From a virus, in the IMG/VR virus record IMGVR_UViG_3300005435_000014, positions 1 through 38,894 of that record: DNA of 38,894 nt, one strand, 5' to 3'. This document shows, one piece after another, positions 25,138 to 31,827 of the stretch (positions are counted from its first letter, which is position 1; each line of letters begins with the position of its first letter). The notes beneath the pieces were generated by a model that had not been told where the DNA came from, made no database searches, and saw nothing but the letters and a program-made list of their open reading frames with translations. The position numbers were made by a program, and so were the translations under genes.

Positions 25138-25425
25138 TTAGTTGACCGTTGGCGGGGTCGCTAAAATACGAAAACTTGAGACAGGCACGAAGATCGGTGT
25201 ACTGTTTTTGAATGTGACGGTCGCGCCAGATGACGTTATCGCAACGCTACAGGTATGGTTTAAATCAAGGTTATTGGCGTCGAGAAGTGCAGCCGATCGA
25301 TTACCGCGACATTCCTTTGACTGGTCTAGCACGAGCAATTTGTTCCCGTTCGGAAGTTTCGCCTCAAAGTCGCCAGCAAAAACATTTGAAGCGACGAGGA
25401 TCAGAGCAAGCAAAGTAACTCTCAT
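25138..25425 (-). CDS. Small exported protein of 95 aa
   Basis: Minus strand. Residues 1-17 are a signal peptide (MRVTLLALILVASNVFA). A short Cys-containing beta-rich domain follows (one Cys before and one after a central LDANNLDLN segment). It ends 1 nt from the convergent plus-strand gene. It lies beside the GT-C-like gene in a lysogenic-conversion position, so it may be expressed in lysogens and act in the periplasm; that is inference. ATG 25425 is chosen over longer starts because it directly begins the signal peptide. Confidence 0.6.
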   Translation of the reverse strand: MRVTLLALILVASNVFAGDFEAKLPNGNKLLVLDQSKECRGNRSAALLDANNLDLNHTCSVAITSSGATVTFKNSTPIFVPVSSFRILATPPTVN

Positions 25426-25438
25426 GGCGCAGCTCACA

Positions 25439-26836
25439 TCAATTTTCGTTAGCATATTTTTGCTCCACTATAACCAATCCAATAGCGCCAAGTTGAATCA
25501 CTAAGCCAAGAAATATAGCTGTGGCATGCTTCGATATCTCCATGAACCCGTCGCCGAATACTGACGATAGGAGAGCATAGAACACGACGATACCGCCCGC
25601 AGCGATAAGAAGCGCTCCCTCGGATCTCATAGACCGGAACACCCCGACTAAAGCGGCAATCAGGGACGCCGCAACGATCAAGAAATACAGCCCGACCGGA
25701 AGTGCATCAATAGCGCGCGAAAGAGATGTTCTGTCGATTAGTTCGAACCGCAGTCCGCCGCGGACTTCGGGGGTCTCGACAATGCCAAGATAGTGGATCG
25801 TTGATGGCCGTACCTTCTCAATCGCCAGGCGCATTGGATTGAAGAACGCCGTTGGTTCCCACAGGAACAACCCGATCAGCTTTACCCGTGTCGTATTTGC
25901 TATCTCAGGACACGGCAGGTTGTTCGCCACGCCTGGGTCATACCACGAGACGCCAAGCGCTTTCTCGCAGCTTTTCGGCAAGCCAACCTTCGCGAGTGAC
26001 GCGCTTGGGTCTCGGGAATTTGGCAGCACCGCGACCATAAGCGTATCCATGATATTGGCAGTTTTGATCGCAGCCATAATGCCGGAACTCGACGAGTTGA
26101 AGACGGAAAACCCGACCGGCATCGCTACGGCAAGCGCCAAGAATATAGCTGCGATCCCGCGCGCACGCACTTTTACCCATGCTACGACCGCGAATACGGC
26201 AGCGCATAACACGGCCAGCGGCATGTATTGCGCTTTCGATAGACCAAAGAAAACCAGCGCCACGACGGAAAATGCTAACAGTTGCTTTGCCGGCACGGCA
26301 GCGCGCGTGATCAGCATGAGCGCCATTGCTGACAAGAAGCAGCCAGCCAGCATCGAGAACTCTGCGTAAAGCGTGTTAAAAAAACTCAGGTATGCGATGT
26401 CACCAAACGCCAGCAAGAAGGTCACGGATATTGCCAAGCTCTGACCGGGCGTGCGCGCCAGTGTCATCAACCATCCTGTCATTGCCAGCAGGAATGCAGC
26501 GCGCGCGAGCCCAATCCATCGCAGGTCGATCGTGTCGCCAATGTCGTGCACTTCTACAGCCAAGCCGACGAACACGTTATCGATGGTTTTCAGGCACCAC
26601 TCAGGCCGCTTGTCGCCGTCATACCTTAATGGGTTGACTGGCCGCTCGAAGTTGAACGCCGTTTTATCCTTGCCACCCGGGTAGTTTTCCCACACCCCAT
26701 AACAAGCGGACTCGCGGGCGAAATCCCAATTATTGGCGTAGGCAATCAGCGGCGACAAAGAAACGGCAAGCAGAATTTTTACAGCCGTGATGGCGAACAA
26801 CGCCCAGGCTGCAATAGCAGAAGCACGATAGTTCAT
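25439..26836 (-). CDS. Polytopic membrane protein, GT-C glycosyltransferase-like (serotype-conversion type)
   Basis: A 465-aa protein with about ten hydrophobic segments. The first (about 5-25) is followed by a periplasmic loop with NNWDF and several charged or aromatic residues. An FFNTLYAEFSM motif near residue 155 recalls Asn/Tyr/Glu motifs of GT-C enzymes. Such proteins encoded near attP of P22-like phages (GtrC type) modify O-antigen and block superinfection. No gtrA or gtrB partner is present in the window, so function is inferred. ATG 26836 lies 8 nt after the upstream stop. Confidence 0.55.
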   Translation of the reverse strand: MNYRASAIAAWALFAITAVKILLAVSLSPLIAYANNWDFARESACYGVWENYPGGKDKTAFNFERPVNPLRYDGDKRPEWCLKTIDNVFVGLAVEVHDIGDTIDLRWIGLARAAFLLAMTGWLMTLARTPGQSLAISVTFLLAFGDIAYLSFFNTLYAEFSMLAGCFLSAMALMLITRAAVPAKQLLAFSVVALVFFGLSKAQYMPLAVLCAAVFAVVAWVKVRARGIAAIFLALAVAMPVGFSVFNSSSSGIMAAIKTANIMDTLMVAVLPNSRDPSASLAKVGLPKSCEKALGVSWYDPGVANNLPCPEIANTTRVKLIGLFLWEPTAFFNPMRLAIEKVRPSTIHYLGIVETPEVRGGLRFELIDRTSLSRAIDALPVGLYFLIVAASLIAALVGVFRSMRSEGALLIAAGGIVVFYALLSSVFGDGFMEISKHATAIFLGLVIQLGAIGLVIVEQKYANEN

Positions 26837-26843
26837 TGAAAAA

Positions 26844-27092
26844 TCAGACGCGCACGATATCGTCGGGGACTTCGGCACCGAACTTGTGGGAAATCACGCC
26901 GCGCAGATCATCGGGGCTACCAGCGATAGAAGAATCCTTAGATGGCTCGTAGGGGACAAACCCCCGAACCGGATCCATTACAAGGCATTTCTCCTGGCCA
27001 TCGGCACCGCGCTTCAGAACCGGTTTAATTTTGTTATGGGCGCGCGCAGTCCAGTAATCGAGATCAGCACCTTGCAAGTCTTTCGCTTTCAT
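26844..27092 (-). CDS. NinX/DUF2591-like protein, shortened
   Basis: An 82-aa protein opening KAKDLQGADLDYWTARAHN, like the L-x-G-A-x-L-D-x-W/A-V-A-x-A start of DUF2591 (NinX) phage proteins. It has Y-x-P-S around residue 48, and ends RGVISHKFGAEVPDDI where the family has R-x-x-V-A-S-K-x-G-D-E-V. The usual middle (about 100-120 aa total in family members) appears contracted. Function is unknown. It lies between the membrane protein and the integrase block. Confidence 0.55.
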   Translation of the reverse strand: MKAKDLQGADLDYWTARAHNKIKPVLKRGADGQEKCLVMDPVRGFVPYEPSKDSSIAGSPDDLRGVISHKFGAEVPDDIVRV

Positions 27093-27120
27093 TTCATCCC
27101 CCGTGTAATTTCCCGGCAGT

Positions 27121-27360
27121 CTACCGTAACTTCAGAATCGCCCGGCACCGCGCATCGTCCTCGGGCTTCAGCATTCCCGCCTCGGTCGAGAAGTGATGCC
27201 ACCGCTCGTAGATCTGCAATGCGGTCCCACGGATTCCCTCGGCAACTGCCTCATCCTCCTGCTCGCCGGCCAGGTCCATGTACGCCTGAAGCTTTTCGGC
27301 AAGTCCGGAAGTGGCGCGGGCGTAGTCGTATGGGCTTGGCGTGTGATCGTAGAAGGGCAT
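27121..27360 (-). CDS. Hypothetical protein of 79 aa
   Basis: Minus-strand gene opening PFYDHTPSPYDYARATSGLAEKLQAYMDLAG, mostly helical, ending just upstream of the DUF2591-like gene. No family is recognised. The start ATG 27360 follows a GAGGTTG-like site. It borders the probable attP region, so it may be the last gene on the left end of the integrated prophage. Confidence 0.5.
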   Translation of the reverse strand: MPFYDHTPSPYDYARATSGLAEKLQAYMDLAGEQEDEAVAEGIRGTALQIYERWHHFSTEAGMLKPEDDARCRAILKLR

Positions 27361-27587
27361 AGCAACCTCGTGTCGATCGCGGCAGTCTAGCGTGGTGCGC
27401 CCAAAGTGCGCCCAAAGATGGCGGATGAATCCCGAAACCTACTGAAAATGGCACAAAGTGCAGTGCTGACCGGCGACAGACTTTGTGTTGAAAATCAGAT
27501 AGTTAATGCGTTCTTGTGGCTTTTCGGTAGTGGTAGGCTACCTGAAGCACCGTGCCGCACGCTGCTTTCTTCGTATCTCTGCAAGCC
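27361..27587. other. Probable attP region
   Basis: A 227-bp gap without a gene, just downstream of the integrase stop. It holds two abutting copies of GTGCGCCCAAA (27395-27405 and 27406-27416), an 8-bp inverted repeat CACAAAGT/ACTTTGTG (27452-27459 and 27480-27487) and a perfect palindrome GGTAG-G-CTACC at 27532-27542. Such sites suit integrase arm and core binding. The exact core cannot be known without an integrated copy. Confidence 0.5.
27395..27416. repeat. Tandem 11-bp direct repeat
   Basis: GTGCGCCCAAA occurs twice with no gap. It may be an arm-type integrase binding site, by analogy with tandem arm sites of other tyrosine recombinases. Confidence 0.8.
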
Positions 27588-28655
27588 TTATCCGGCAAGG
27601 CGTTCATCGATATTCAGGACCTGCGCGCCCGTCTTACCCGAACCATTGTGTGCCCAAATCGTGACCGCGTTCGCGTGCTCTGACAGGTGATCGGGCGCAA
27701 GGTGGGCGTACCTCAGAACGTGCTCATACTTCGACCAGCCACCCAATTCCATCAGCCTGTTGAGCGGCGTGCCGTTCTGCACATGCCAGCTCGCCCACGT
27801 GTGGCGCACGTCGTGGAACCGGAAGTGCGTGATGCCTGCGCGTGCCACCGCCCGATTCCACTGACCTAGATCCCACTTGAGAACCGGGTCTTTGCCGCGA
27901 ACAAACACGTGCGTTTTGTGCCGTCCGATGTTGCGCCGGATAACCTCGACAGCCTCGGGATTGAGCGGCACGCCGATGGGCTTGCGTGCCTTTGCCTGGT
28001 CCGGATGAATCCATGCTCGCCGCTTTACGAGATCGACCTGCGTCCATTCCAGCCCCAAGATGTTCGCCTGCCTGAGTCCGGTGGCAAACCCCAATATCGT
28101 GACGTCGCGCATCCAGTCGGTGCTGATCGATTGGAGCAGGCGCTGCGCTTCGTCACGCGTGATCCAACGGATTCGTTTGGTGCCGATCGTCAGTTCCTGC
28201 AACGCCGGCACCTTGTCGAGCCATTCCCACTTATCCCGCGCCGTGTTGAACATGCCTCGAATGGTCCCGAGGTAGCGGTTCTTGCTCGTGTTGCTGAGCG
28301 GCTTGGGCTTTTTCGTTCTGGCGTTCACAGTTGGCAACGCCGAAAAGACTTCATCTCGCGTGATAGAGTCCAGTTTCCTGCCACGGAAAATGTCTCTGAA
28401 GTGCCGCATGTGGATCACCTTGTTGGTGTAATCCACGGTCCCGATGTGCTCGGTAAGGAACCTCAGGCACGCTTCGTCAAATGTCCTGGATGGTTTCTCG
28501 CCGAGCTTCGAGACACGCCACAGTTCCGCCTTCAGCTTGTCGTGATATTCCTCTGCTTCTTTGCGCTCCCCTGTGCCAGCAGAGCGTCTAACTCGCGTTC
28601 CGTCTGGCTTGCGGATGTCAATGAACCACACACCCCCGCGTTTTCGGATAGACAT
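27588..28655 (-). CDS. Tyrosine integrase
   Basis: A 355-aa site-specific recombinase. An N-terminal strand-rich arm-binding part (1-50, SIRKRGGVWFIDIRKPDGTRV) is followed by a SAM-like core-binding domain (about 60-145). The catalytic domain has Arg195 (ATGLRQANIL), a Lys in KARKP (222-226), His281 and Arg284 (HDVRHTW), the LGGW motif at 304-307, and the nucleophile Tyr316 (VLRYAHL). All key residues are present. It makes the phage temperate. Its first 124 nt overlap the excisionase-like gene. Confidence 0.93.
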   Translation of the reverse strand: MSIRKRGGVWFIDIRKPDGTRVRRSAGTGERKEAEEYHDKLKAELWRVSKLGEKPSRTFDEACLRFLTEHIGTVDYTNKVIHMRHFRDIFRGRKLDSITRDEVFSALPTVNARTKKPKPLSNTSKNRYLGTIRGMFNTARDKWEWLDKVPALQELTIGTKRIRWITRDEAQRLLQSISTDWMRDVTILGFATGLRQANILGLEWTQVDLVKRRAWIHPDQAKARKPIGVPLNPEAVEVIRRNIGRHKTHVFVRGKDPVLKWDLGQWNRAVARAGITHFRFHDVRHTWASWHVQNGTPLNRLMELGGWSKYEHVLRYAHLAPDHLSEHANAVTIWAHNGSGKTGAQVLNIDERLAG

Positions 28656-28867
28656 AACTTCTCCTGTTCTGTCTGCGCCGGTCGGACGCTATTGTATTCG
28701 CACGTCAGTTCGTGCAATTTTTCCGGCCACACGCGCCATGTGGCACCGACACGAAAGAACCCGAGCGACTCTTTGTGGGCGTAGACCGTGCTGTACGAGA
28801 CGCGGAGCAGGGCGGCTGCTTCTTTAATGCCGAGCGCGCGTTCACCGATGGTCGCTAGAGACGCCAT
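28532..28867 (-). CDS. Excisionase-like HTH protein
   Basis: A 111-aa protein. Residues about 10-55 form a MerR/AlpA-like winged helix (LGIKEAAALLRVSYSTVYAHKESLGFFRVGATWRVWPEKL), typical of excisionases. The charged C-terminal half is low in complexity. The gene overlaps integrase by 124 nt, as xis does with int in lambda. It would bind attP and steer recombination toward excision. A GGGAG-type ribosome site precedes ATG 28867 inside the 18-bp repeat region. Confidence 0.72.
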   Translation of the reverse strand: MASLATIGERALGIKEAAALLRVSYSTVYAHKESLGFFRVGATWRVWPEKLHELTCEYNSVRPAQTEQEKLCLSENAGVCGSLTSASQTERELDALLAQGSAKKQRNITTS

Positions 28868-28874
28868 GCTTCAC

Positions 28875-28892
28875 TCCCAAATATACGGCTGC
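28875..28892. repeat. 18-bp direct repeat, left copy
   Basis: Identical to 29302-29319 (TCCCAAATATACGGCTGC on plus). On the minus strand it lies just upstream of the excisionase-like start and supplies part of the ribosome-site region. The two copies bracket the Cys-rich gene. Confidence 0.85.
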
Positions 28893-28921
28893 TATCGCCA
28901 AGACTGCTTCTATGTGCTGCG

Positions 28922-29290
28922 TCATGCTGTTGCTTTCTCTCGAATCATTCGGCGGTGCGCTGCTGCTCGAACTGCCCGCCGCAAGGTGGCCACTTCGTCT
29001 TCAAGCATCGGCGGCGCTTTGTGGTCTTTATGGCCGACGTGCTCCGGGCAATAGTCGATTGACTCACTGAAGCCTGCCTTCCCCGACGCGTGAAACATCC
29101 CCTGATAGCTGCTGTGCTCATCGCACATGCTCATGTCGCAGGTGAACATCGGCCCATCGATACAGCAGGTCGCATAGAACTGGTTATCTGCGACTTTGCC
29201 GGTTCGGACATAGCCGCCGATTGTCCAGCCAAGAACAAAATCACATAGCTTCGTTCCTGGCGCATCGCAGTAAAAACATTTCTCTGACAT
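28922..29290 (-). CDS. Cys-rich, zinc-ribbon-like protein
   Basis: A 122-aa protein with many Cys/His (SEKCFYCDAPGTKLC, then CC, a C-x4-C, and YCPEHVGH) that could bind two zinc ions. A charged helical tail follows. Function is unknown. ATG 29290 follows GAGGATTGAG; longer starts would run through the upstream gene. It is precisely flanked by the 18-bp direct repeats, which suggests it was gained as a cassette. Confidence 0.6.
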   Translation of the reverse strand: MSEKCFYCDAPGTKLCDFVLGWTIGGYVRTGKVADNQFYATCCIDGPMFTCDMSMCDEHSSYQGMFHASGKAGFSESIDYCPEHVGHKDHKAPPMLEDEVATLRRAVRAAAHRRMIREKATA

Positions 29291-29301
29291 CTCAATCCTC
29301 T

Positions 29302-29319
29302 TCCCAAATATACGGCTGC
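29302..29319. repeat. 18-bp direct repeat, right copy
   Basis: Second copy of the element at 28875-28892. On minus it is 12 nt upstream of the start of the Cys-rich gene. Confidence 0.85.
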
Positions 29320-29348
29320 AACCTGCAGAAAGGCGGAGACGTGCGCGG

Positions 29349-29975
29349 TCATGCCTCGAAACCATGCTTCGAAAGGTACAGTTCGCGCTCGGCTTTCTCG
29401 GCACGATCACGCCAGCGCTGCTCCGACTGTGCGATGCGGGCATGTGAGTTCCGCGTGGACTTGAGCATCTTCTGAAGCTTTTCGGCATCACCGACGCGGT
29501 TCATCATCCGAACGAGTAAGGCCATCTCACGAGTTATCGAACGCTCGTGACGCCACGCGGAAAAATCCCGGCGCCACTCTTTATCGCGCTGCGGACGCTC
29601 AAGCACATGTCCTGCACGAACAACTAATCCGCGCTTTGTGATCTCGATCAAGCCCCATCCAACAGGTAACTCGCTCACAGCGATCAGTCCCGCTGGCGCC
29701 ATAAAGTATCGAAACTCGCCCATGCCACTGGCTGGGTTCATCCGATGCGGTTTCTTGCAATCAGCCAAGAAATCGGCGCGCGAAACCTTGACCTCGACAA
29801 GCACAGAGTGCTGTTCCCATCCAGCGCAGCGAAACCCGATCGCGTCCGGAATCTCCCCTTGCCAATCTGCCTGACACTCGCTGAACGCTACCAAGCAGCC
29901 CGGACCTTTCTTGCTGTCGTGTCGCTGCAACCACTTTACGGCGATGTCGCAAAGCGACGAATGTGTGTGATCCAT
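29349..29975 (-). CDS. PD-(D/E)XK-like nuclease-fold protein
   Basis: A 208-aa protein. Residues 40-70 carry IPDAIGF (Asp44) and LVEVKVSRADF (Glu61, Lys63), the acidic-to-E-x-K spacing of PD-(D/E)XK enzymes, similar to MmcB-type proteins. The C-terminal part is a long charged coiled coil (about 140-200). It may be a DNA repair or host-takeover nuclease; activity is not proven. ATG 29975 is preferred to an upstream TTG because it is better spaced from an AGAGGA site. Confidence 0.55.
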   Translation of the reverse strand: MDHTHSSLCDIAVKWLQRHDSKKGPGCLVAFSECQADWQGEIPDAIGFRCAGWEQHSVLVEVKVSRADFLADCKKPHRMNPASGMGEFRYFMAPAGLIAVSELPVGWGLIEITKRGLVVRAGHVLERPQRDKEWRRDFSAWRHERSITREMALLVRMMNRVGDAEKLQKMLKSTRNSHARIAQSEQRWRDRAEKAERELYLSKHGFEA

Positions 29976-29999
29976 CTTCAATCCTCTTCCCGCGTAGAT

Positions 30000-30257
30000 C
30001 TATTCGGCTTGGTCTAGTTTTGCGTCATTGAGTCGAGCGACGTACCTACGGCCGTCCAGCGAAATGTTCCATATTTCACGATAATCGTCGTCGTCGATCT
30101 TCTCGATAAATCCACGCTGCACTATCTCAGCGATGGCGGCTTGACCGAAAAACTTGTTGCCGCCACGTGTCCATTGCTGTGTCTTCTTTATTCGGTATAG
30201 CAACATGGCCCCGTCATCCAGCGTCCGCAAAAGTTTGAGTACTTCAGGCCGGATCAT
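30000..30257 (-). CDS. Hypothetical protein of 85 aa, winged-helix-like
   Basis: A protein opening IRPEVLKLLRTLDDGAMLLYRI with the hallmark pattern of a small winged helix (helix, turn, GQAAIAEIVQRGFIEKI, then a wing DDYREIWNISLDGRRYV). It could bind DNA or protein. It overlaps the upstream gene (ATGA at 30254-30257). No family is named. Confidence 0.5.
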   Translation of the reverse strand: MIRPEVLKLLRTLDDGAMLLYRIKKTQQWTRGGNKFFGQAAIAEIVQRGFIEKIDDDDYREIWNISLDGRRYVARLNDAKLDQAE

Positions 30258-30622
30258 GGCTTCACCTCATCGCTTACTGGTTTCTGGGGCGGTGCTGACG
30301 ATTCGATAGCCGCATCGATAGCTTCGCGTTCCGTGTTATAGAAACGCTGCTCGTTGTGCAGGACGTGATAGTTCTCGTCTTCGTCCTGGGTCATCAACTG
30401 GTATTGCTTGATTGATCCGTCGCGATTGCATGGGACCGTGAAAGCGTCATTTGCCAGCATGAAGTCGAGCCGCGCTGTATCGTCTAACGCGTCGCGAGTG
30501 GCGGCTTGCAGGATGGCGGCTACGAGGTTCATCAGATCGCGCCCGTCAATCCGGTACTCGCCATCGATGCAACGCATGCCGTCGGCGTTCTCGATCATGT
30601 CGCTGATTTGTTCTTCGGTCAT
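30254..30622 (-). CDS. Hypothetical protein of 122 aa
   Basis: An acidic protein opening TEEQISDMIENADGMRCIDGEYRIDGRDLMNL, with a helical middle and an Asp/Glu/Asn-rich second half. ATG 30622 is chosen over an earlier in-frame start because the region before it is not protein-like and lies next to the upstream stop. Function is unknown. It overlaps the next gene by ATGA. Confidence 0.5.
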   Translation of the reverse strand: MTEEQISDMIENADGMRCIDGEYRIDGRDLMNLVAAILQAATRDALDDTARLDFMLANDAFTVPCNRDGSIKQYQLMTQDEDENYHVLHNEQRFYNTEREAIDAAIESSAPPQKPVSDEVKP

Positions 30623-30630
30623 GGTTGTCC

Positions 30631-31212
30631 TTATGCGTCTATGGTCAATTGAAGCGACCCCCACTGATCGGCCATTGCCTTCGCGATCCCTGGGTACGTT
30701 GCAGACCGCTCGCGTGCGCGGTTCGGTCCAGGTGGCATCTTGTGAATCCGGTCTGCTCTGCCGTCAACGATCTCGGTCGGCGCCAGCTTCGGAACGCCAC
30801 GCAGCCATAGGCATGTCGCTTTTGTCTCGCCGTGCCCGAACTGCCAAGGCTGGATAATCTGGTCAGGCTTCCGATACAGCCGGCTGATGATCGACACCGG
30901 CTGCTCCAGCACGAACTTCGGAATATGCGCGCTTCGGCGGATCAACTGCATCACGAACGCAACGCCGGCCGCCTGCCTGCCGTCCATCCACTTCTCTTCG
31001 AAATGCTTCGCGCCACTGACCGACGTATGCGTGCAGGGCGGATGGAAAATCGCCAGATCCCACGGGTAATCGATCACGTCGAAAATGTCTCCCTTGTAAT
31101 GCGGACCCTTGCGGCGCGTATCCTGCAAATCGCACGACAGAACCTTATGCCCCTTCGCTTCGAACGCTTCTCGAACCTCGCCTGACTCTTCGCAGCCCAC
31201 CAGCACGTTCAT
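30631..31212 (-). CDS. DNA methyltransferase-like protein (phage SAM-dependent type)
   Basis: A 193-aa protein opening NVLVGCEESGEVREAFEAKGHKVLSCDL, a SAM-binding motif I pattern. FHPPCTHTSVSGAKHF (about residues 55-70) follows in the place of the catalytic D/N-P-P-x motif, and it ends ERSATYPGIAKAMADQWG. This is a phage family often labelled DNA cytosine methyltransferase. It may protect phage DNA from host restriction. ATG 31212 is chosen as the first start before motif I. Confidence 0.7.
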   Translation of the reverse strand: MNVLVGCEESGEVREAFEAKGHKVLSCDLQDTRRKGPHYKGDIFDVIDYPWDLAIFHPPCTHTSVSGAKHFEEKWMDGRQAAGVAFVMQLIRRSAHIPKFVLEQPVSIISRLYRKPDQIIQPWQFGHGETKATCLWLRGVPKLAPTEIVDGRADRIHKMPPGPNRARERSATYPGIAKAMADQWGSLQLTIDA

Positions 31213-31228
31213 TTCCCACCTCGTATTG

Positions 31229-31453
31229 TTATTCGCTCTTCTGCGTGTTCGGCTGCTGCGAGCTGTCTGGAATATCTTCGACATCGCATAGTTGATATGT
31301 ACCGAGGTCTTGAACCTCCAATTCTTCATCTACGAAAACACCATCGCCGCGTTTCACAGCCTCCAGCGCTTCTTCCTCTGAATCCGCATCGGCGTAGTAG
31401 GTTTGATTTCCTACGACCGAAGTCGCATCAACTACAAATGTGTATCGCTTCAC
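31229..31453 (-). CDS. Small acidic protein of 74 aa
   Basis: GTG 31453 follows AGGAACAGGAA and overlaps the stop of the 26-aa micro-ORF (GTGA). The sequence (KRYTFVVDATSVVGNQTYYADADSEEEALEAV...) is a beta-strand/helix fold with an SEEEALE helix, similar in layout to small phage proteins that pair with methyltransferases. No function is assigned. Longer upstream starts would run through the direct repeat. Confidence 0.5.
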   Translation of the reverse strand: MKRYTFVVDATSVVGNQTYYADADSEEEALEAVKRGDGVFVDEELEVQDLGTYQLCDVEDIPDSSQQPNTQKSE

Positions 31454-31530
31454 TTCCTGTTCCTCACAATTTGCACATCGCCAATAACCACCCGCACATC
31501 CAACCCTGATCGCTTGTTCACCAGTTCCAT
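31450..31530 (-). pseudogene. 26-aa fragment, truncated copy of the 60-aa gene at 32589
   Basis: ATG 31530 to TGA 31450. It encodes MELVNKRSGLDVRVVIGDVQ and a short end, identical over these 20 residues to the C-terminus of the protein at 32589-32771. It lies inside the 77-bp duplication. It may be a leftover 3' end of a duplicated gene, yet its stop overlaps the next GTG, so it could still be translated and couple that gene. Confidence 0.65.
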
Positions 31531-31538
31531 GACAGCGG
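31462..31538. repeat. 77-bp direct repeat, left copy
   Basis: Matches 32598-32674 with 2 mismatches in 77. The copies bracket a 95-aa gene and the C5-methyltransferase locus, so the segment looks like a duplication-flanked cassette. Confidence 0.9.
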
Positions 31539-31539
31539 G

Positions 31540-31827
31540 TTAGGTGCCGGTTGCTTTGGTGATGGCGGCTTGAATCTTTGTTTGGACTTCGCCGAGAAAC
31601 CCACGTGAGCATCCGTCGCCGATCTCCATTGCCAACTTCAGCGCCTCTAACATTTCGGGCGCAGCAGCGATCAGGCGTGCATGCTCTTCAGCTTCTTTCC
31701 AGGTGACTTCCTTCCCATGCATCGGGTGCTTGTCGCGCTGAAGTGCCACTGCTACAACGCCATGCGTGTCACTTTCAATCGCCCATCCGCCGCCGCGCTG
31801 TTCTGGCGAAACAAACCACTTGCTCAT
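31540..31827 (-). CDS. Conserved phage protein of 95 aa with ARLIAAAPEML motif
   Basis: Residues about 51-66 (ARLIAAAPEMLEALKL) form a helix very common in small phage proteins. The front half (SKWFVSPEQRGGGWAIES...) is strand-like. Function is unknown. A good AAGGAG precedes ATG 31827. The start overlaps the stop of the alternate frame of the methyltransferase locus (ATGA). Confidence 0.65.
   Translation of the reverse strand: MSKWFVSPEQRGGGWAIESDTHGVVAVALQRDKHPMHGKEVTWKEAEEHARLIAAAPEMLEALKLAMEIGDGCSRGFLGEVQTKIQAAITKATGT

Noticed and set aside
27909-28784. A plus ORF across integrase and excisionase
   Set aside because: The minus frame has all integrase catalytic residues; the plus reading is its shadow.
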